From Sphingomonadaceae bacterium (lineage in GTDB: Bacteria > Pseudomonadota > Alphaproteobacteria > Sphingomonadales > Sphingomonadaceae): DNA of 6,232 nt. Below the pieces are notes generated by a model. The model saw only the letters and a program-made list of their open reading frames with translations. It was not told the DNA's origin and did not search any database. The translations under genes were made by a program, and so were the position numbers. This document shows, in pieces, positions 1-4,036 of the stretch. Within the stretch, counting starts at the first letter, position 1, and each line of letters begins with the position of its first letter. Where the stretch lies: assembly GCA_947442095.1 (NCBI GenBank), contig CANEVG010000221.1:1-6232 (forward strand), read 5' to 3'.

Positions 1-500
1 CGCGGCAGCGCCAGGCCCAGGCCACCGCCAGTGCGGCGCTGGAGCAGGAGATTTCCGCCGAGCGTCAGGTCATTGCATCGGTCCGCTCCGCCTACACCCA
101 GTGGCGAGCAGCCAACGATGTCATCACGCTCAATCAGACCGCGGTCGATGCCGCCGCCCTCAGCCTTGAGGGCGTGCGCGCGGAAAACACCGTGGGCAAC
201 CGCACGATCCTGAATATACTCGATGCCGAGCAGGAATTGGTGCGCGCACAAGTCGGGCTCGTAGCGGCGCGTCGCAATGCTTATGTCGCCGCATTCAATC
301 TCCTCGCGGCGATGGGCCGGGCGCAGGCCGCCGATCTCGGCTTCGACGCGAACACGCTCTACGATCCCGAGGCGAACTACCGGCGAGTGCGCGGCCGGGT
401 GTGGGACTGGGCGCTCGACCCCGTTCCGACGGCAAAGGCGACCCGCACGGTTGACACGCCCGCGCAAACTGCAACTATTCCTGCGCAATCTGTGCCATAA
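1..500 (+). CDS. tolC: TolC-family outer-membrane efflux protein, 3' part
   Basis: C-terminal 165 residues of a TolC-family outer-membrane channel, read from position 3; the start lies before the window. These proteins form trimeric barrels with a long periplasmic alpha-helical tunnel and serve as the exit duct for type I secretion or RND efflux pumps. The visible part is long amphipathic helix: a segment near SVRSAYTQW, then the second-repeat signature LSLEGVRAENTVGNRTILNILDAEQ cut here to its core EGVRAENTVGNRT, then LDAEQELVRAQ and a helix ending LLAAMGRAQA. That pattern (VRxxxxVGxRTxxxxLDAxQ) is diagnostic. After it comes a proline- and threonine-rich tail of about 60 residues with LYDPEANYRRV, as in sphingomonad TolC proteins. 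Stop TAA is at 498-500, 55 bp before popZ. Which pump it serves cannot be told from here. Confidence 0.93.
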   Translation, partial: RQRQAQATASAALEQEISAERQVIASVRSAYTQWRAANDVITLNQTAVDAAALSLEGVRAENTVGNRTILNILDAEQELVRAQVGLVAARRNAYVAAFNLLAAMGRAQAADLGFDANTLYDPEANYRRVRGRVWDWALDPVPTAKATRTVDTPAQTATIPAQSVP

Positions 501-508
501 TGGTACAG
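493..508 (+). promoter_or_regulatory. candidate extended -10 promoter for popZ
   Basis: TGCCATAAT at 493-501 matches an extended -10 element (TG, one base, then CATAAT, five of six to the TATAAT consensus), and sits over the tolC stop codon. Transcription would begin near 507-508, just before the hairpin at 510-526. The -35 region at normal spacing is poor (AACTAT around 473-478), which extended -10 promoters tolerate. A perfect TTGACA lies at 451-456 but is too far upstream (39 bp) to pair with this -10, and its own 17-bp partner (ACTATT) is weak. No start site has been measured. Confidence 0.4.
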
Positions 509-509
509 C

Positions 510-526
510 GTTCGGCTATGCCGAAC
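510..526 (+). repeat. perfect 7-bp inverted repeat in the tolC-popZ gap
   Basis: GTTCGGC (510-516), loop TAT (517-519), GCCGAAC (520-526): a perfect 7-bp stem with a 3-nt loop, beginning 10 bases after the tolC stop. No run of T follows (TGATTCGTTCT), so it is a poor intrinsic terminator. It could be a 3'-end stabiliser for tolC mRNA, a 5'-proximal stem-loop of a popZ transcript starting near 507, or a protein-binding dyad. The symmetry is certain; the role is not. Confidence 0.6.
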
Positions 527-527
527 T

Positions 528-555
528 GATTCGTTCTACTGCGTTGGGGATTCGT
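528..555 (+). promoter_or_regulatory. two GATTCGT direct repeats containing GANTC sites, 21 bp apart
   Basis: The heptamer GATTCGT occurs at 528-534 and again at 549-555, ending directly before the popZ ATG (556). The offset is 21 bp, two turns of B-DNA, so both copies face the same side of the helix. Each contains GATTC, a GANTC site, the target of the cell-cycle methyltransferase CcrM in alphaproteobacteria. The second copy partly covers the weak ribosome-binding GGGGA at 546-550. The repeat and spacing are seen directly; a regulatory role is inferred. Confidence 0.45.
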
Positions 556-1083
556 ATGCGTCAGGCTTCCGAACCGTCGGTCGAGGAAATCCTCGAATCG
601 ATCAAGAAGGTCATCGCGCGTGACAACCGGGCGGAAGCCGCACGCGAACGGATTCGCCGCGACAGCGCAGCCGAGGTGCCCGCAGCTGCGCCAATCGCGG
701 CTCGCCCAGTCCCGCGCGGTGAAGGCAAGCCCGCGTTATTCCCCGCAGATGTACTCGATCTGAGCGAAGTGGCCGCGCAGATCCTGCAGGAGGAACGCGG
801 GATCGCCTGCGTGGCAGAGCTGGAAACCGACGAAGACGACGAAACGCCGCTCCTGCCCGAGACGACTGCCGCTTCGATGCGTGAATCGCTGGCGACACTG
901 GCCATGATGGCCGCACCCGGCGCGGCTCCGCAGATCGTGCGGTCGGGCGAAACCTCGCTCGAAGGCCTGGTGCGTGATCTGCTGCGCCCGCAGCTTGCCG
1001 ATTGGCTGGATCGGAATCTGCCGCCGATGGTGGAAAAGCTGGTCGCAGCCGAGATTGCCCGCATCGTCGGCAAGAAGGGCTGA
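556..1083 (+). CDS. popZ: PopZ-type polar organising protein (DUF2497 family)
   Basis: A 175-residue homologue of PopZ, which self-assembles into a cytoplasmic matrix at the cell pole, anchors the ParB-bound centromere and recruits cell-cycle regulators. Caulobacter PopZ is 177 residues, almost the same length. The N-terminal client-binding helix is clear (residues 5-22, EPSVEEILESIKKVIARD). The C-terminal oligomerisation region is also clear (about 134-172: SLEGLVRDLLRPQLADWLD, then NLPPMVEKLVAAEIARIV). Between them is a low-complexity linker: residues 25-58 are Ala/Pro/Arg-rich, and the acidic stretch (ELETDEDDE) is short and lies at 88-96. The ATG at 556 is chosen because the conserved N-terminus starts four residues after it; GGGGA lies six bases upstream. 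The reading frame stays open further 5', but that is shadow of tolC. Cytoplasmic; neighbour to tolC as in Caulobacter. Confidence 0.9.
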   Translation: MRQASEPSVEEILESIKKVIARDNRAEAARERIRRDSAAEVPAAAPIAARPVPRGEGKPALFPADVLDLSEVAAQILQEERGIACVAELETDEDDETPLLPETTAASMRESLATLAMMAAPGAAPQIVRSGETSLEGLVRDLLRPQLADWLDRNLPPMVEKLVAAEIARIVGKKG

Positions 1084-1101
1084 GCGGAAAACCCCGTAAT
1101 T

Positions 1102-1530
1102 ATGGCAAGACCTGATCCCGCGCTACTTGATCCTGCGCGCTACCCGTTTGCAAACGCGGTAACCACGCGGTTTGCCGATCTCGATCCGAACGGGCACATC
1201 AACAATGTGGCGATGGCCGCCGTGTTCGAGGATGCCCGCCTGCGTTTCATCACCGCTGTCGGCTTGCCGCGCAATACCGAGAACGCGCGCTTCATGGTCG
1301 CCAATGTGAACATCGATTATCTGGCGCAGGCCTATTATCCGGGCGGCCTTGAATGCCGCGTCGGTGCACTGCCCGGCGGGCGCAGCAGTTGGAGCCTGAG
1401 GCAATTGCTGCTGCAGGACGGCCGCGCGGTCGCCACCGCGCACGTGACGATCGTGTTCACCGATGGCGAGCGCCCGATGCCGATCGACCGGGCTTTGCGC
1501 GAAAGGCTCGATGCATGGCTGATCCGGTAG
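1102..1530 (+). CDS. acyl-CoA thioesterase of the 4HBT/hotdog-fold family
   Basis: A 142-residue single-hotdog protein, the usual size for 4-hydroxybenzoyl-CoA-thioesterase-like enzymes, which hydrolyse acyl-CoA or acyl-ACP thioesters. The signature lies at residues 22-35, TRFADLDPNGHINN, with the paired Asp residues D26 and D28 and GHxNN, where the family keeps its catalytic acid and the start of the central helix. The following helix (VAMAAVFEDARLRFI) and the later strands (MVANVNIDYLAQAYY, ATAHVTIVFTD) complete the fold. No signal peptide is seen, so it is cytoplasmic. The substrate cannot be predicted. The gene starts 18 bp after the popZ stop; the upstream GCGGAAA is a weak ribosome site, suggesting read-through from popZ. 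Its 3' end overlaps the ferredoxin gene by 16 bp, so the two are probably co-translated. Confidence 0.87.
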   Translation: MARPDPALLDPARYPFANAVTTRFADLDPNGHINNVAMAAVFEDARLRFITAVGLPRNTENARFMVANVNIDYLAQAYYPGGLECRVGALPGGRSSWSLRQLLLQDGRAVATAHVTIVFTDGERPMPIDRALRERLDAWLIR

Positions 1531-1889
1531 ACGATCCGCTCACCATCGCCCGCCGGGCTGTGGCCGGACTGGGCGGCTTTGCCCCCCAGCGCCACATCCT
1601 GCTCTGCGCCGGGCCGGACAAGGACAAGTGCGCCCCCCGCGAAGTGGGCGATGAGGCCTGGAACTACCTCAAGAAGCGGCTGGGCGAACTGAAGCTGGGC
1701 GGTCCGCAAGGCGTGCTGCGCAACAAGGTGGGTTGCCTGCGGGTCTGCGCGGTCGGCCCGGTCGCGCTCGTCTATCCAGACAACGTCTGGTACCATTCCT
1801 GCACGCCGCCGGTGCTGGAGCGGATCATCCTGGAGCACGTGATCGGCGGGGTTCCGGTCGAGGAGTACCGGCTCAATCCCCCAGACTAG
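1515..1889 (+). CDS. thioredoxin-like [2Fe-2S] ferredoxin
   Basis: A 124-residue soluble protein of the thioredoxin-fold ferredoxin family, the type found as free ferredoxins and as the NuoE/HoxE domain of hydrogenases and complex I. The four cluster cysteines are C31 and C39 (CAGPDKDKC) and C74 and C78 (CLRVC), the last two followed by the family hallmark AVGPVALVYPDNVWYH. An additional Cys, C96, follows WYHS. It carries electrons, but the partner is not shown by the context; nothing else in the window is a redox enzyme. The ATG at 1515 lies inside the end of the thioesterase gene (16-bp overlap, different frame) with GAAAGG at 1501-1506 as a fair ribosome site. An ATG at 1511 is out of frame. 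The stop at 1887-1889 faces a minus-strand stop 1 bp away. Confidence 0.9.
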   Translation: MADPVDDPLTIARRAVAGLGGFAPQRHILLCAGPDKDKCAPREVGDEAWNYLKKRLGELKLGGPQGVLRNKVGCLRVCAVGPVALVYPDNVWYHSCTPPVLERIILEHVIGGVPVEEYRLNPPD

Positions 1890-1890
1890 C

Positions 1891-2214
1891 TCATTTCCAC
1901 CAGTCGTCGACGTGCTGCTCGAGGCCATTGTCGACCGCTTCGTCATGGCCTGTTCCGCTCGACAGGAACACGAGCCCCATCAGCGCGCCCATCAGCATCA
2001 TCGTGACGCTGATGCCCAATGTGGACGCGATGTAGAGATGGATCGGAACATCGCCCACCACTTCATGGAGATAGACGAGACACGTCACCACCACGCAGGC
2101 CGTGAAAAGGCCCATCCAGCGCATCAGCCGGCGATAACGCGACCATGCGAAAGCAGCCTGGGCCGGATCATCGAGCGGAGAGGGGCGAATAGGCGATGCC
2201 ATCGTCCGCTTCAT
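1891..2214 (-). CDS. small two-helix inner-membrane protein, function unknown
   Basis: A 107-residue protein with two predicted membrane helices: residues about 34-51 (MGLFTACVVVTCLVYLHE) and 58-85 (HLYIASTLGISVTMMLMGALMGLVFL). Between them is a short loop (VVGDVP), before them a basic stretch (SRYRRLMR), and after them a polar acidic tail (GHDEAVDNGLEQHVDDWWK). By the positive-inside rule the basic N-terminus, and hence the C-terminal tail too, would lie in the cytoplasm. I do not recognise a named family, though it resembles small hypothetical proteins I associate with sphingomonads. The start may be at 2214 (ATGAAGCGG) or 2202 (ATGGCATCG, 103 residues); neither has a strong ribosome site, and AGCGGA before 2202 slightly favours the shorter form. 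It converges with the ferredoxin and diverges from the CBS gene across about 135 bp. Confidence 0.72.
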   Translation of the reverse strand: MKRTMASPIRPSPLDDPAQAAFAWSRYRRLMRWMGLFTACVVVTCLVYLHEVVGDVPIHLYIASTLGISVTMMLMGALMGLVFLSSGTGHDEAVDNGLEQHVDDWWK

Positions 2215-2349
2215 GCGCTGCGAGGCAGCACGTGGCAATCGCTTTCCGGGGGAGCTTCCTCTCCTTGCCCTTTGGTGGCATGATCCCCCCACGGACGGCG
2301 GCCAGACGGCCAAATCAAACGATCGTCCGGCATAGAAATGGAGGATGCC

Positions 2350-2781
2350 ATGACGATCGCAATGCTGATCGCTGGCCGTTCGGGCGAAGTGTGGCAATGC
2401 CACGCCGATGACCGAGTGGCCGATGCCGTGGAAACCTTGGCGACGCGCCGTATCGGCGCCTTGCCCGTGACCGATGCCGGAAGCGCTGTTGCCGGAATCT
2501 TTTCGGAACGCGATGTGCTGTATGCGCTCAAAACACACGGCGCGGCCGCGCTGGAGATGAAAGTGCGCGATGTGATGACCGCACCGGTCATCTCGGTCTC
2601 GACCTCCAGCACGGCGCTTGAAGCCTTGAGTCTGATGACCCGGCGACGCATCCGCCATTTGCCCGTGATCGACAACGGCAAGATGGTTGGCTTCGTCTCG
2701 ATTGGCGATCTCGTGAAGTTCCGCATCGACCGCATCGAGGCCGAAGCGGGCGCCTTGCGCGAGTATATTCAGTCGGCGTAG
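2350..2781 (+). CDS. tandem CBS-domain protein
   Basis: A 143-residue stand-alone protein made of two CBS domains (about residues 8-65 and 72-130), which pair into a Bateman module that binds adenosine nucleotides and senses energy state. First repeat: VADAVETLATRRIGALPVTD then VAGIFSERDV. Second: DVMTAPVISVSTSSTALEAL, MTRRRIRHLPVID, then MVGFVSIGDLVKF. The conserved GxxSxxD/GD turns that hold the ligand ribose are present in both (SERD at 52-55, SIGD at 117-120). No catalytic domain is attached, so it is a regulatory partner of an unknown target. ATG 2350 is preferred over the in-frame ATG at 2338, because GGAGG at 2340-2344 is correctly spaced for it and would lie inside the gene otherwise. 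GGCAT (2329-2333) and ATGCC (2345-2349) could pair and place this ribosome site in a loop. Confidence 0.9.
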   Translation: MTIAMLIAGRSGEVWQCHADDRVADAVETLATRRIGALPVTDAGSAVAGIFSERDVLYALKTHGAAALEMKVRDVMTAPVISVSTSSTALEALSLMTRRRIRHLPVIDNGKMVGFVSIGDLVKFRIDRIEAEAGALREYIQSA

Positions 2782-2787
2782 TGTCTG

Positions 2788-2813
2788 CGAAACGCGCGAA
2801 AGAGCGCGTTTCG
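2788..2813 (+). terminator. strong 10-bp hairpin after the CBS gene
   Basis: CGAAACGCGC (2788-2797), loop GAAAGA (2798-2803), GCGCGTTTCG (2804-2813): a perfect 10-bp stem beginning 6 bases after the CBS stop. No U-run follows, so on the plus strand it is not a classical intrinsic terminator. It may still terminate weakly, work with Rho, or protect the 3' end of the mRNA. The hairpin itself is certain. Confidence 0.6.
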
Positions 2814-2821
2814 AAGCGGCA

Positions 2822-2837
2822 CCGGCCGATAGGCCGG
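2822..2837. repeat. second perfect hairpin, 6-bp stem
   Basis: CCGGCC (2822-2827), GATA (2828-2831), GGCCGG (2832-2837): a perfect 6-bp GC stem with a 4-nt loop, 8 bases after the 10-bp hairpin. Together the pair fills the centre of the CBS-erpA gap and probably insulates erpA from upstream transcription. Confidence 0.5.
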
Positions 2838-2856
2838 ACTTGAGCAGCCATATGAC

Positions 2857-2891
2857 TTGAGGACTGGGCCATTGCGCCCTATCTTGGCGCC
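2857..2891 (+). promoter_or_regulatory. candidate erpA promoter giving a leaderless mRNA
   Basis: TTGAGG (2857-2862), a 17-bp spacer, then TATCTT (2880-2885): four of six matches in each hexamer at ideal spacing. Transcription would begin about 7 bases after the -10, at 2892, which is the A of the erpA ATG. No Shine-Dalgarno sequence is visible between 2870 and 2891 (ATTGCGCCCTATCTTGGCGC), which agrees with a leaderless transcript. This is a sequence match only. Confidence 0.42.
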
Positions 2892-3248
2892 ATGACCACC
2901 ATGACCCAGGACGCAGCGACCACGCCCGGCGTGACATTGGCCCCCAGCGCGGCAGCGCGCGTTGCTGCCATCGCCGCCAAGCAAAGCCGCCCGGCGGTGC
3001 TTCGGTTGGCGGTCGAAGGCGGCGGCTGTTCGGGCTTTCAGTACAAGTTCGAGATGGGTGATGCGCCAGAGGCGGACGACCTGGTCGCCGAAACTGACGG
3101 CGTGCGCCTGCTGGTCGATGCGATGAGCCTTGAACTGATCGCTGGCGCGACGGTCGAATATGTCGAATCGCTTGGCGGCGCCGCGTTCCGTGTCACCAAC
3201 CCACAGGCAGCATCGGGCTGCGGCTGCGGCTCGAGCTTCTCGGTGTGA
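2892..3248 (+). CDS. erpA: ErpA, A-type iron-sulfur cluster carrier
   Basis: A 118-residue HesB/IscA-family protein that accepts an assembled Fe-S cluster and inserts it into target enzymes in the cytoplasm. The three ligand cysteines are all present: C46 in GGGCSGFQY and C110/C112 in SGCGCGSSFSV. The C-terminus GCGSSFSV and the GGGCSGFQY segment are nearly the same as E. coli ErpA (114 residues), which favours ErpA over IscA or SufA. VDAMSLELIAG and ATVEYVESL are the usual core strands and helix. The ATG at 2892 is taken as start; a second in-frame ATG at 2901 is possible and neither has a ribosome site. The first 15 residues are a nonconserved Thr/Ala-rich extension. The stop TGA (3246-3248) overlaps the GTG start of the exonuclease gene. 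Confidence 0.94.
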   Translation: MTTMTQDAATTPGVTLAPSAAARVAAIAAKQSRPAVLRLAVEGGGCSGFQYKFEMGDAPEADDLVAETDGVRLLVDAMSLELIAGATVEYVESLGGAAFRVTNPQAASGCGCGSSFSV

Positions 3249-4030
3249 CGCTCAAAGTCGCATCCTTCAATATCAATGGGATCAAGGCGCGGCTTCCCCG
3301 GCTGCTCGAATGGCTGGAGGAAACCCGGCCCTCGGTCGCCTGCTTGCAGGAGATCAAGACACAGGACGCAGACTTCCCTGCCGCCGAGTTCGAGAAGATC
3401 GGCTATCACGCGATCTGGCACGGGCAGAAGGGCTTCAACGGCGTCGCCATCCTTGCGGACGGCGTGAAGCCGATCGAAGTGCAGCGCAGGCTGGCCGGAG
3501 AGCCGGAAGACGAGCATTCGCGCTATCTTGAGGCCGAGGTGTTCGGCTTGCGCGTGGCGTGCATCTACCTGCCCAACGGCAATCCCCAGCCCGGCCCCAA
3601 GTTCGACTACAAGCTGCGCTGGATGGATCGGCTGCGCGCCCGCATGGCGCAGATTACGGCAGAAGAATGCCCTGCACTGGTGATCGGTGATTTCAACGTG
3701 ATCCCCGAGGACAAGGACGTTTGGGACACGCGCGCAATGGCCAGCGACGCGCTGATGCAGCCTCCGTCGCGCGATGCCTATCGCCGCCTGATCAACGATG
3801 GCTGGACCGATGCACTGGACCTGCACCATCCGCGCGGCGGCATCTGGACCTTCTGGGACTATCAGGCCGGTGCCTGGCAGCGCGATCACGGCTTCCGCAT
3901 CGATCACGCGCTTCTTTCGCCCGAGCTCGCAGACCGGTTGGTCGGCGCCGGTGTCGACAAGGCCCATCGAGGGCGCGAGAAGGCCAGCGATCACGCCCCT
4001 ATGTGGGTCACGCTGCGCGACGCGGCGTGA
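3245..4030 (+). CDS. xth: exodeoxyribonuclease III (AP endonuclease)
   Basis: A 261-residue exonuclease III/APE-type enzyme (E. coli XthA is 268), which cuts DNA 5' to abasic sites and removes 3' blocking groups in base excision repair. All active-site motifs of the endonuclease/exonuclease/phosphatase fold are visible: FNINGIKAR (N9, N11) at the N-terminus, LQEIK with metal-binding E36, YLPNG (Y108), GDFN (D149, N151), RIDH (D220) and the terminal SDHAP with D249 and H250. HGQKGFNGVAIL is the typical family segment after strand 3. The start is a GTG at 3245 that overlaps the erpA stop by 4 bp (GTGA), with no good ribosome site of its own, so translation is probably coupled to erpA. The gene ends 6 bp from the convergent minus-strand gene, with no room for a separate terminator. 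Confidence 0.95.
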   Translation: MTLKVASFNINGIKARLPRLLEWLEETRPSVACLQEIKTQDADFPAAEFEKIGYHAIWHGQKGFNGVAILADGVKPIEVQRRLAGEPEDEHSRYLEAEVFGLRVACIYLPNGNPQPGPKFDYKLRWMDRLRARMAQITAEECPALVIGDFNVIPEDKDVWDTRAMASDALMQPPSRDAYRRLINDGWTDALDLHHPRGGIWTFWDYQAGAWQRDHGFRIDHALLSPELADRLVGAGVDKAHRGREKASDHAPMWVTLRDAA

Positions 4031-4036
4031 AGCTGC

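Noticed and set aside
451..482. TTGACA at 451-456 as the -35 of a popZ promoter
   Set aside because: The hexamer is perfect but the sequence 17 bp downstream (ACTATT) is a poor -10, and it lies in tolC coding sequence. The extended -10 at 493-501 is a better candidate.
277..555. N-terminal extension of PopZ by 93 residues
   Set aside because: The in-frame extension overlaps tolC in another frame and lacks PopZ-like sequence. The conserved N-terminal helix begins just after the ATG at 556.
2282..2312. GC-rich dyads (GGCC-AGAC-GGCC) in the divergent gap as an operator
   Set aside because: Short GC dyads are expected by chance at this base composition, and no matching second copy or promoter alignment supports them.
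2215..2937. Long open frame on the minus strand continuous with the small membrane protein
   Set aside because: It runs antisense through the CBS gene, has low-complexity Arg/Gly-rich composition and no family resemblance. Only the segment below 2214 reads like a protein.
3038..3994. 318-codon open frame on the minus strand opposite erpA and the exonuclease gene
   Set aside because: Both plus-strand genes have intact catalytic motifs. The antisense frame is a by-product of GC-rich codon use and shows no recognisable domain.
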